From the NCBI GenBank assembly GCA_964514215.1, contig CAZEPW010000014.1, forward strand, positions 4,949 through 68,948: DNA of 64,000 nt, read 5' to 3'. Under the pieces are notes generated by a model. The model was not told where the DNA came from, made no database searches, and saw only the letters and a list, made by a program, of their open reading frames with translations. Position 1 is the stretch's first letter, and every line of letters starts with the position of its first letter. This DNA is from CAYQUC01 sp964514215. Its GTDB lineage: Bacteria > Pseudomonadota > Gammaproteobacteria > UBA6429 > Thiohalophilaceae. This document shows, piece by piece, positions 18,300-26,681 of this stretch. Made by a program: the position numbers and the translations under genes.

Positions 18300-18860
18300 A
18301 TGTCAAACATAAACAAACTTTTAAACTTATGTGCGGTTGTTTCTATTTCGGCAATTTCTAGTAATGCGATAGCACAACATAATGAGCATAATATAAAAAA
18401 TAACTTTTTCTACGCAACGGCAAAAGTGATTAATATTGAGCCTATTGTTAAAAACATTCAAATAACAACGCCAAAACGAGAATGCTGGGAAGAACAGGTT
18501 TCTCGTCCGGTTTATAAACGTCATGGCCAAGCCAATGTTTTATTTGGCGGCCTAGTTGGTGGAATTGTTGGTAATCAATTTGGGCAAGGAGATGGCAAAA
18601 AAGCCGCTACCGTTGTTGGTTCAATCATTGGTGCGGCAGTTGGAAACGACATCGCGCAGAAAAAGCACAGTAGCTCACGTTCAGAACGAGTTGATATTGA
18701 ACGTCATTGTAAGGTCACTCAAGCCACGCATTCCGAACAACGCATTGAGGGTTATTGGGTAAGCTATCGTTATAAAGGTGAAATGTTTACAACAAGAATG
18801 AATGATGAACCGGGAAAACGTTTAAAAGTTCGGGTGCAGGTTACACCGATTTTGAACTAA
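18300..18860 (+). CDS. Glycine-zipper 2TM (17-kDa antigen-like) exported protein
   Basis: A 186-aa protein starting MSNINKLLNL after AGAGGAG; a longer frame from 18210 lacks a ribosome site, so the start at 18300 was chosen. Residues 1-25 form a signal peptide ending SNAIA. The central segment (about 80-120) is a glycine zipper (GGLVGGIVGNQFGQG, VGSIIGAAVGNDIA), the hallmark of the Rickettsia 17-kDa surface antigen fold. Conserved cysteines flank it. The role is probably in the envelope; no substrate or partner is evident. A strong terminator follows. Confidence 0.82.
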   Translation: MSNINKLLNLCAVVSISAISSNAIAQHNEHNIKNNFFYATAKVINIEPIVKNIQITTPKRECWEEQVSRPVYKRHGQANVLFGGLVGGIVGNQFGQGDGKKAATVVGSIIGAAVGNDIAQKKHSSSRSERVDIERHCKVTQATHSEQRIEGYWVSYRYKGEMFTTRMNDEPGKRLKVRVQVTPILN

Positions 18861-18892
18861 GCATAACTGTTATATAAGAACTCTCTGTGTTT

Positions 18893-18930
18893 TGCCTTCT
18901 CACTATAATCTAGGAGAAGGCATTTTTTTT
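18893..18930 (+). terminator. Rho-independent terminator
   Basis: TGCCTTCTC at 18893-18901 pairs with GAGAAGGCA at 18914-18922 (9 bp, 12-nt loop), followed by eight T residues at 18923-18930. It ends the glycine-zipper gene; its T-run overlaps the stop of the convergent secF. Confidence 0.9.
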
Positions 18931-19948
18931 ATTCAATAAAATTTTCTTGGTTGCCCTGATCGGCTCCCTCTTTAACCACTTCCATTAGATTCTCACGGGT
19001 AATTCCTAAAGCCACAACCGTTGTTCCAGCAACATAAATTGATGAATACGTACCAATAACGACCCCAACAATTAAAGCCGTCGCAAAAGCGTGGATAATT
19101 TCACCACCAAGAAAAAACATGGCAATTAACACTAACAATGTTGTTACCGAGGTCATCATGGTTCGAGATAATGTTTGGTTTAATGAAATATTAAAAATAT
19201 CAACCGATGAGCCTTTTCTAATGATACGAAAATTTTCTCTAATACGATCAAATACAACAATAGTATCATTTAGAGAATAGCCTATCACAGCCAACACTGC
19301 GGCTAATACAGTTAAATCAAAATTCAATTGTAATATTGAAAAGAATCCTAAAGTTATAATAACATCATGAATCAACGCAGCTACAGCGCCAAAAGCAAAC
19401 TTATACTCAAATCGAATTAACACATATAATAATATACATGCTAGTGCAATTAACATCGCTAAGCCACCATCATCTCGGAGCTCATCACCAACTTGAGCAC
19501 CAACGCATTCTTGCCGACGCATAAGAACATCCGAATCACTGGCTTTTAATACTGATAGAACTTTATCACCTAAAGTTGTTAAATCTTTTGACATGTCATC
19601 TGATTTTTCAGCTGCTTTATCTCCGCCTCGATCAACGGAACCACACCCCTTGCCACTGGCTTTATCATCAGTAGGAATCCGAACAACAACATCTGTAGTA
19701 GAACCAAAATGTTGCACAATCGCACTACCATAGCCCCCTTTTTCAAGAGCAGCCCGGACATTGCTCAAATCCGCAGATTGAGGATAACTAACCTCAATTA
19801 AAGTACCACCAGTAAAATCCAAACCAAAGTTTAATCCTTTGGTAATAATTGAAGCGAGTGACACAATAAGTAATATGGTTGAAAAAATGACAGCAATTTT
19901 TCGCTGCCCCATAAAATTAAATTCAGTTTGTTTTTTAAATATTTGCAT
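18929..19948 (-). CDS. secF: Protein translocase subunit SecF
   Basis: A 339-aa membrane protein with six predicted helices; the first begins near residue 16 and the signature FGLDFTGGTLIEVSYP follows. RND-type motifs DTIVVFDRIREN and SRTMMTS are intact. With SecD it uses the proton gradient to pull exported proteins through SecYEG. The first periplasmic loop has an insertion of about 25 charged residues (around 75-100, with a Cys), which explains the length above E. coli's 323 aa. It is the last gene of queA-tgt-yajC-secD-secF. Confidence 0.96.
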   Translation of the reverse strand: MQIFKKQTEFNFMGQRKIAVIFSTILLIVSLASIITKGLNFGLDFTGGTLIEVSYPQSADLSNVRAALEKGGYGSAIVQHFGSTTDVVVRIPTDDKASGKGCGSVDRGGDKAAEKSDDMSKDLTTLGDKVLSVLKASDSDVLMRRQECVGAQVGDELRDDGGLAMLIALACILLYVLIRFEYKFAFGAVAALIHDVIITLGFFSILQLNFDLTVLAAVLAVIGYSLNDTIVVFDRIRENFRIIRKGSSVDIFNISLNQTLSRTMMTSVTTLLVLIAMFFLGGEIIHAFATALIVGVVIGTYSSIYVAGTTVVALGITRENLMEVVKEGADQGNQENFIE

Positions 19949-19999
19949 ATTTATATATCCTAAAGAATACGACTACTTAATTAAACAGTCGTATTCATA

Positions 20000-21880
20000 T
20001 TAAATTGATAATGTCTTAATCCGTTTGCCCGATACAAATAAGTTAACGACAGCTCTGGTACCCATAATTGCGGTAAACATTGATGTTAAAATACCAATTG
20101 ATAATGTTATCGCAAAACCCTGAATTGAACCGGTACCAAAAATAAATAATACTACCGCCGCAATTAATGTCGTTATATTTGCATCGGCAATTGTTGTCAT
20201 TGCTTTTGCATAACCCGCCTTGATACTTGCCTGTGGTGTGTTGCCATTACGAAGCTCTTCTCGAATTCGTTCAAAAATCAGAACATTGGCATCCACCGCC
20301 ATACCAATGGTTAATACAATACCGGCAATACCTGGCATCGTTAACGTCGCTTGCATCATTGATAACACGGCAATAATCAATACTAAATTAAGTGATAACG
20401 CTAATGTTGCAACGACACCAAAACCACGATACCAAATAACCATAAACACAATCACTAATAACAAACCGATAACAACGGACATTGTACCTTGCTTGATATT
20501 ATCTTTCCCCAAGCTTGGACCAATCGTTCGTTCTTCTACAATACTAATTGGTGCCACTAAAGCACCGGCTCGTAATAATAATGCTAAATCGGATGCTTCT
20601 GACTGGCTATCTAAACCAGTAATTTGAAAGTTTTTACTAAACACACCTTGTATCGTCGCGATGTTAATCACTTCTTCAATTTTTGTTTTTTTGATTATAA
20701 AATCTTTATCTTCACAATTTTCTTTTTCGCGAAGTGTTTTATATTCGATAAAAACCACTGCCATTGGTTTTTTTAGGTTTTTCTTGGTCGTTTGCATCAT
20801 ACGTTTGGCACCTTCGCCATCTAACGTAATATTAACCGATGGACTACCACTAGATTGATCGTAACCCGCACCAGCATTGGTAATATTAGAACCTCGGATA
20901 ATTAATCGTTTCTTTAACAAAACGGGATTTTTAGTTTTTCGTTCATAATATAATCGCGTGCCGGAAGGGACACTACCCGCAATCGCTGCGCTAATATCGC
21001 TTTTATCAGACTGCATATAAAATTCTAATGTGGCCGTTGCACTTAAAATTTCTTTTGCTCTAGCGCTGTCTTGAATACCCGGCAATTGAACCACAATTCG
21101 ATCCACACCTTGTTGTGTAATCACTGGCTCGGAAACGCCAAGTTCATTAACGCGATTACGTAAAGTCGTAATATTTTGTGTTAAGGCATTTTTCTTTTTT
21201 TCAACTAAGGTGGCCGGTTTAATCGCAACGCGTAATTCAACAGCGTCATCACTGCCTTCGGTGATATCAAGATCTTGAAATTGTCTTTTTAATATTGGGA
21301 GTGCTTTATCTCTTATCGTCAAGCTATCAAATAAAATAACAATATTATCTGGAGTTTGTCGAACCGATTTGTAACGGATGTCTTTTTTACGAAGCTCGGT
21401 ACGAAAATAACTGCGAATTTCACTGGCATAGTTGGTATAAGATTGTTTTACAACCTCATCCATTTCAACTTCCATTAAAAAATGCAAACCACCTCGTAAA
21501 TCTAAACCAAGATACATCGGAAGTGCATTAAAAGTAGACTCCAACCATTGAGGCGCGGCACTCGTTAAATTTAATGCGACGGTGTAATCCTCACCCAGTT
21601 TACACGCGATAAAATCATTCGCTTTTAACTGATCCTCAACATTATTAAATCGAGTCACTAAATTACCGTTATCAAGACTAAACTCTTTAACAGGAATATT
21701 GGCACCTTTTAACATTCCTTCAACTTGTTGTTGAGTGCCAATGTCTACTTTAGCATTTTTTGAAGCTGATATCTGTAACGCGGGATCGGTGCCGTAAATA
21801 TTGGGTAACGCATACAATGCACCCACAGCAAGCACCAAAACAATAATAAGATACTTCCACCAAGGATAATGATTAATCAT
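20000..21880 (-). CDS. secD: Protein translocase subunit SecD
   Basis: A 626-aa membrane protein. One N-terminal helix (about 9-26) is followed by large periplasmic domains beginning LGLDLRGGLHFLMEV, and a C-terminal block of five helices with GIVLTIGMAVDANVLIFERIREE. It is the larger partner of SecF. Length agrees with the family (about 615). Gene order is canonical, 50 nt upstream of secF. Confidence 0.97.
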   Translation of the reverse strand: MINHYPWWKYLIIVLVLAVGALYALPNIYGTDPALQISASKNAKVDIGTQQQVEGMLKGANIPVKEFSLDNGNLVTRFNNVEDQLKANDFIACKLGEDYTVALNLTSAAPQWLESTFNALPMYLGLDLRGGLHFLMEVEMDEVVKQSYTNYASEIRSYFRTELRKKDIRYKSVRQTPDNIVILFDSLTIRDKALPILKRQFQDLDITEGSDDAVELRVAIKPATLVEKKKNALTQNITTLRNRVNELGVSEPVITQQGVDRIVVQLPGIQDSARAKEILSATATLEFYMQSDKSDISAAIAGSVPSGTRLYYERKTKNPVLLKKRLIIRGSNITNAGAGYDQSSGSPSVNITLDGEGAKRMMQTTKKNLKKPMAVVFIEYKTLREKENCEDKDFIIKKTKIEEVINIATIQGVFSKNFQITGLDSQSEASDLALLLRAGALVAPISIVEERTIGPSLGKDNIKQGTMSVVIGLLLVIVFMVIWYRGFGVVATLALSLNLVLIIAVLSMMQATLTMPGIAGIVLTIGMAVDANVLIFERIREELRNGNTPQASIKAGYAKAMTTIADANITTLIAAVVLFIFGTGSIQGFAITLSIGILTSMFTAIMGTRAVVNLFVSGKRIKTLSI

Positions 21881-21953
21881 ACTAAGATATTCCTGTTATC
21901 GATTCTAAACCTGAATTATTTTTATTGGCTTAGAGTCCTAATTAATTAAACTC

Positions 21954-22298
21954 TTAATCTTTAAGAGCTGCTTTTAGTGTACCTTTAGGCATGACAGCGG
22001 TAATTGATGCTTTTTGCATCCGAATTACAATATTATCAGCAACTTCAATTGAAGCATATAATTCACTCACCTCAACAACTTTACCTAACATGCCGCCACT
22101 GGTCATGACTTCATCACCTTTGGAAATCGACTCGACTAAATTACGAGCATCTTTCGCGCGTTTTTGTTGTGGACGAATTAACATAAAATAAAATAAAGCT
22201 ATCATCCCCCCCATAAAGATCCAAAAATTTAACGGATCGGGAGCATCGGTAGCGGCTGCACCAGCTTCGGCTATTGCTTCTGAAATAAAGAAATTCAT
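21954..22298 (-). CDS. yajC: Sec translocon accessory protein YajC
   Basis: A 114-aa single-span protein: an alanine-rich N-terminus, one membrane helix (about 25-43), then RPQQKRAKDAR and a small soluble domain. It copurifies with SecDF. Position between tgt and secD is standard. Confidence 0.95.
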   Translation of the reverse strand: MNFFISEAIAEAGAAATDAPDPLNFWIFMGGMIALFYFMLIRPQQKRAKDARNLVESISKGDEVMTSGGMLGKVVEVSELYASIEVADNIVIRMQKASITAVMPKGTLKAALKD

Positions 22299-22338
22299 TA
22301 ATTTAAACCCTTTTTATATACCATCGGAAATTCGCGTA

Positions 22339-23454
22339 TTATGCCACAGGAGGCACGTTAAGTTCTCGTTTGTGATAAAAATCAGCAATAAATTCGTCTA
22401 ATTGGTGATTTGCAATGGCATTACGCAGCCCAAACATCAAATTTTGGTAATAAAACAGATTATGGATGGTATTTAAACGCGCCCCCAGTATCTCTCGGGT
22501 CTTATCAAGGTGCCGTAGATAGGATCGACTGTAATTTTGACAAGTATAACATTTGCACTGTTCATCAACGGCTCCAGTCGCTTGGGCATGCTCACTATTT
22601 CGAATTCGAACAACACCATTGCTGGTAAATAAATGGCCATTACGCGCATTTCGACTTGGCATGACACAATCAAACATATCAATTCCACGACGAACCCCTT
22701 CGACCAAATTCTCAGGTGTACCAACGCCCATCAAATACCGAGGTTTGTCCGCCGGTAAATGGGGATGCAAACCATCAAGAACCCGATACATATCCTCAAC
22801 GGGTTCACCAACAGATAAACCTCCAATGGCATACCCATCAAATCCAATCGCCGTTAATCCTGCCAACGATTGTTGCCGCAAATCTTGATGCATTCCACCT
22901 TGCACAATTCCAAATAATGCATTCGAACTATCACCGTGCGCCGCCTTACTGCGTTTTGCCCAACGCAACGATAACAACATCGACTTTTCAACTTCGTCAC
23001 GTTCAGCTGGAAATGGCGTGCATTCATCAAAAATCATCACAATATCCGAGCCTAAATCCCGCTGAACTTGCATAGACTCCTCTGGCCCCATGAATACCGA
23101 GCGACCATCGATTGGCGATTTAAAATGAACCCCCTGTTCGGTAATTTTTCGTAGCTCCCCTAAACTCCACACCTGAAAACCACCCGAGTCGGTTAATATT
23201 GGGCCAGACCAATTCATAAACCGGTGTAAACTACCATGCTTTTTAATAATCTCCGTGCCTGGCCTCAACATCAAATGAAACGTATTACCCAACACAATTT
23301 GAGCCCCCATAGCGGTCAACTCTTCAGGAGTCATGGCTTTAACTGTGCCATAAGTACCAACGGGCATAAATGCCGGTGTATCAACCACACCACGCTCAAA
23401 CTGCAGTTGTCCCAAGCGCGCGTGATGCTCAGTCGCAAGTAATTTAAATTCCAT
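22339..23454 (-). CDS. tgt: tRNA-guanine transglycosylase
   Basis: A 371-aa enzyme. The active-site region (LTDSGGFQVWSL and GVGTPENLVEGVRRGIDMFDCV) and the zinc site (CKCYTC plus a downstream His) are present. It swaps guanine 34 of GUN-anticodon tRNAs for preQ1. It is followed by yajC and preceded by queA. With queA here and queD at 42905, several queuosine steps are encoded in this window. Confidence 0.97.
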   Translation of the reverse strand: MEFKLLATEHHARLGQLQFERGVVDTPAFMPVGTYGTVKAMTPEELTAMGAQIVLGNTFHLMLRPGTEIIKKHGSLHRFMNWSGPILTDSGGFQVWSLGELRKITEQGVHFKSPIDGRSVFMGPEESMQVQRDLGSDIVMIFDECTPFPAERDEVEKSMLLSLRWAKRSKAAHGDSSNALFGIVQGGMHQDLRQQSLAGLTAIGFDGYAIGGLSVGEPVEDMYRVLDGLHPHLPADKPRYLMGVGTPENLVEGVRRGIDMFDCVMPSRNARNGHLFTSNGVVRIRNSEHAQATGAVDEQCKCYTCQNYSRSYLRHLDKTREILGARLNTIHNLFYYQNLMFGLRNAIANHQLDEFIADFYHKRELNVPPVA

Positions 23455-23469
23455 AATTTGATACTGTCT

Positions 23470-24531
23470 CTAGTTATCGTGATTCAAGTTATTAATATAA
23501 GATTCGATAAACATCGCATCACCGTAACTGAAAAATCGATATTTTTCTTTAATCGCATGCTGATACGCCCGCCGAATATGCTCGCTACCTGCAAAAGCGG
23601 ACACCAACATTAATAATGTTGATTCGGACAAATGAAAATTCGTGATTAAAGCATCAACCACTTTAAACTGATATCCGGGATAGATAAAAATATTAGTATC
23701 ACCTTTAAATGCATGTAACTCTCCCGATGCTGCAGCCGTTTCTAAACAACGAACACTGGTTGTCCCTACCGCAATCACTCGACCACCATTTTTTTTGGTC
23801 TTTGTAATTTTATCACAAGTCTCTTTTGTTACATCAAGCCACTCGGTATGCATGTTATGCTCTGCAAGATTATCCACTCTAACCGGTTGATACGTGCCTG
23901 CTCCAACATGCAAAGTAACATAACTGGAGTCCACACCTAATTTTTTTAAAGACGCTAACAATTCCGGTGTAAAATGCAAACCGGCAGTAGGTGCTGCAAC
24001 GGCACCCGGAACATCTGCATAAACTGTTTGATAACGTAACGCATCTGTTTTTGTATCATCACGCGCAATATAAGGTGGTAACGGCATATGACCACAACGA
24101 GTCAATAAAGACATCACCGTAACCGCACCCAATACCTTTAAAATAAAAAACTGCCCCTCACGTCCCGACACTTCCAGCTTAACGTTTTCATCAATAATGA
24201 TGATCGTGCCGCTTTTGGCTGCTTTGTTTACCCGCATTTGAGCAATAAAAGACTGATCATCAATCATCCGCTCGACCACTATCTCAACCTTACCACCGGT
24301 ATCTTTAAAACCAAAAAGCCGCGCAGGTATTACTTTGGTATTATTTAAAACCAGCAAATCACCCGCTGTTAAAAAGTCGGGTAAATCACTAAATCTTTTA
24401 TCCTGTAATTGCAATTCATTCGGACGTGTTGTACTAAGGCACAACATACGACTCGCATCGCGTTCAGGGCACGGAAATTGAGCTATCAGCTCCTCGGGAA
24501 GATCAAATTGGAAATCGCTACGCAGTAACAT
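23470..24531 (-). CDS. queA: S-adenosylmethionine:tRNA ribosyltransferase-isomerase
   Basis: A 353-aa enzyme with typical motifs: FDLPEELIAQFP at the N-terminus, LVLNNTKVIPARLFG, and the C-terminal GDTNIFIYPGY followed by LITNFHLSESTLLMLVSAFAG. It transfers the ribosyl group of SAM to preQ1-tRNA to give epoxyqueuosine-tRNA. It is the first gene of the minus-strand secDF operon. Confidence 0.97.
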   Translation of the reverse strand: MLLRSDFQFDLPEELIAQFPCPERDASRMLCLSTTRPNELQLQDKRFSDLPDFLTAGDLLVLNNTKVIPARLFGFKDTGGKVEIVVERMIDDQSFIAQMRVNKAAKSGTIIIIDENVKLEVSGREGQFFILKVLGAVTVMSLLTRCGHMPLPPYIARDDTKTDALRYQTVYADVPGAVAAPTAGLHFTPELLASLKKLGVDSSYVTLHVGAGTYQPVRVDNLAEHNMHTEWLDVTKETCDKITKTKKNGGRVIAVGTTSVRCLETAAASGELHAFKGDTNIFIYPGYQFKVVDALITNFHLSESTLLMLVSAFAGSEHIRRAYQHAIKEKYRFFSYGDAMFIESYINNLNHDN

Positions 24532-24641
24532 TGGCGGATTTTAACAGAATTAGTTAATCCCGACATTGCCAATGAAATATTAATTTAACGGTTTTTTTAA
24601 TAATCTTTTTCTAATATCTAGTATATTGCTGGAGCTTTACT

Positions 24642-24647
24642 TATAAT
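24642..24647 (+). promoter_or_regulatory. Candidate -10 element of the tRNA-Leu promoter
   Basis: A perfect TATAAT lies 31 nt before the tRNA. It sits inside an inverted repeat, CTGGAG at 24629-24634 with CTCCAG at 24652-24657. No good -35 hexamer is visible at 17 bp. Confidence 0.4.
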
Positions 24648-24678
24648 GCCTCTCCAGACTATCAATCTTGGCAATAAC

Positions 24679-24765
24679 GGCGGCGTGGTGAAATTGGTAG
24701 ACACGCGGGATTCAAAATCCCGTTGGGGCAACTCAGTGTCGGTTCGAGTCCGACCGCCGCTACCA
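24679..24765 (+). tRNA. tRNA-Leu (anticodon CAA)
   Basis: An 87-nt class II tRNA with CCA encoded. The acceptor GGCGGCG pairs with CGCCGCT (G1-U72 wobble, as in some leucine tRNAs). The anticodon stem CGGGA/TCCCG encloses TTCAAAA, giving anticodon CAA, which reads UUG. A variable arm and a GGTTCGAGTCC T-arm follow. It ends 3 nt before the convergent pgi stop. Confidence 0.95.
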
Positions 24766-24768
24766 TTA

Positions 24769-26436
24769 TTATTCATTATCCGTATGTCGTAACGACTTAT
24801 AATGATTTATCAAACCATTAGTAGAACTATCGTGTGTCGTTACCGGGTTATCATCTTGAAGCTCATCTAATACGCCTTTCGCTAACTGTTTACCTAATTC
24901 CACCCCCCATTGATCAAAAGAATTAATATTCCATACCACGCCTTGCACAAAAATTTTGTGTTCATAGAGGGCAATTAAGCTACCCAAGGTTCGAGGAGAT
25001 AAGACTTTATAAATAATGGAATTCGTTGGTTTGTTGCCAGGAAATATTTTATGCGGTAATAGTTTTGATATTTCCTCGGCCGAATAACCTTGCTGTTTCA
25101 TTTCATCAATTGCTTCTTGCTCAGTTTTACCGCGCATGAAGGCTTCAGTTTGAGCAAAAACATTCGACATTAATACCCGGTGATGTTCACGTATGCAATG
25201 AAAACTTGAGATTGGCGCAATAATATCAGCCGGAATTAATTTAGTGCCTTGATGAATTAATTGATAAAACGCATGTTGCCCGGTGATACCGAGTTGCCCA
25301 AAAATTATTGGGCCGGTTGAATAATCGTTAATTATATTTCCATCACGATCAACCCGTTTACCATTACTTTCCATATCAGCTTGGCGCAAATAATCTGAAA
25401 ATAAATGCAAATGTTGATCATAAGGCAAAACCGCATGTGTTTCAGCAGCGAAGAAATTATTATACCAAATACCTAACATCGCTAATGTCACCGGTAGATT
25501 TTCTTCTAAAGGAGCCGTTCTAAAATGATTATCCATTTCAAAAGCACCTTGTAATAATTTTTCAAAATTATCCATGCCAATTGAAACTGCAATGGATAAA
25601 CCAACAGTCGACCACAACGAATAACGGCCACCCACCCAGTCCCACATACTAAAAACATTATCAGCACTGATTCCTAATGTCACCGCTGCATCCACATTGT
25701 CAGTCGCAGCCACCACGTGTTTTGCTATGTCAGCAGGATCTTCAATTGATTTTTTTAACCACTTAATGGCGGTTGCTGCATTCAACATGGTATCCTGTGT
25801 GGTAAAACTTTTTGAAACCACAATGAATAATGTTGTTTCAGGCTTTAGCTTTTGCAATGTATCCCAGATATGACTTTCATCAACATTGGACACATAATGC
25901 ATTTGAATATCGTGCAGCGCATACGGTTTTAATGCTTCCGTGACCATCACCGGCCCTAAATCCGAGCCACCAACGCCAATATTAACCACGTGTTTTATTG
26001 ATTGACCAGTATAACCACGCCATTTTCGTGTACGAATCGATTCACTAAAATCCCGCATTTTATCAAGAGAAGCATTCACCCCCGGCATAATGTCTTTGCC
26101 GTCAACATAAATCGGTTTATTATCACGATTTCGTAATGCACTATGCAAAACTGCACGATTTTCAGTGTGATTAATGGCTTCACCACTAAACATGCGTTCA
26201 GCCCAGTCTTTAACTCCGGCCTGTTCTGCTAGATTATAAAGCAATGCCATCGTCGTTTTATTGATACGGTTTTTAGAAAAATCGAGTAGTAAATTATTAA
26301 ATTTTAAAGAAAACGCATTAAAACGATTTGGATCTTCATCAAATAACTGGCGCATATGAATATCTTTAATATCATCAAAATGCGCAGCTAGTTCACTCCA
26401 CGCTTTTGATTTAGTTAACTCACTGGTATTTGTCAT
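24769..26436 (-). CDS. pgi: Glucose-6-phosphate isomerase
   Basis: A 555-aa enzyme when started at 26436 (MTNTSELTKSKAW), which matches the N-terminus of E. coli Pgi nearly residue for residue. Two upstream starts in the same frame exist, at 26478 (preceded by GTGGACT) and 26529. Signatures VNIGVGGSDLGP, SKSFTTQDT, and GQLGITGQHAFYQLIHQGT are intact. It interconverts glucose-6-phosphate and fructose-6-phosphate. It is divergent from ppc. Confidence 0.95.
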   Translation of the reverse strand: MTNTSELTKSKAWSELAAHFDDIKDIHMRQLFDEDPNRFNAFSLKFNNLLLDFSKNRINKTTMALLYNLAEQAGVKDWAERMFSGEAINHTENRAVLHSALRNRDNKPIYVDGKDIMPGVNASLDKMRDFSESIRTRKWRGYTGQSIKHVVNIGVGGSDLGPVMVTEALKPYALHDIQMHYVSNVDESHIWDTLQKLKPETTLFIVVSKSFTTQDTMLNAATAIKWLKKSIEDPADIAKHVVAATDNVDAAVTLGISADNVFSMWDWVGGRYSLWSTVGLSIAVSIGMDNFEKLLQGAFEMDNHFRTAPLEENLPVTLAMLGIWYNNFFAAETHAVLPYDQHLHLFSDYLRQADMESNGKRVDRDGNIINDYSTGPIIFGQLGITGQHAFYQLIHQGTKLIPADIIAPISSFHCIREHHRVLMSNVFAQTEAFMRGKTEQEAIDEMKQQGYSAEEISKLLPHKIFPGNKPTNSIIYKVLSPRTLGSLIALYEHKIFVQGVVWNINSFDQWGVELGKQLAKGVLDELQDDNPVTTHDSSTNGLINHYKSLRHTDNE

Positions 26437-26632
26437 AACGGTCTGATTTAAAATTTTGGATTTAATTAATGAATTCATATTTAGTCCACAATAATTAGAT
26501 ATAGTGAATTTGTCGCACAAAATAAGCACTACTGAATCAATATCTTAGCTATTTTACATTATCTTACTATCCTAGCACGAGATTTGATTTACTGCGTGAT
26601 TTACATAAAAATGAACATTTCACAGACTCAAA

Positions 26633-26664
26633 ATAGGCCTATAAGTAAAATTATCGGGTATAAT
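26633..26664 (+). promoter_or_regulatory. Candidate ppc promoter with palindrome
   Basis: TATAAT at 26659-26664 is a perfect -10 box 17 nt before the first in-frame ATG of ppc. The -35 position is not a good hexamer but carries a 10-bp palindrome, ATAGGCCTAT, at 26633-26642, which could be an activator site. Confidence 0.4.
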
Positions 26665-26681
26665 GTTGTTTTACCTAAACA

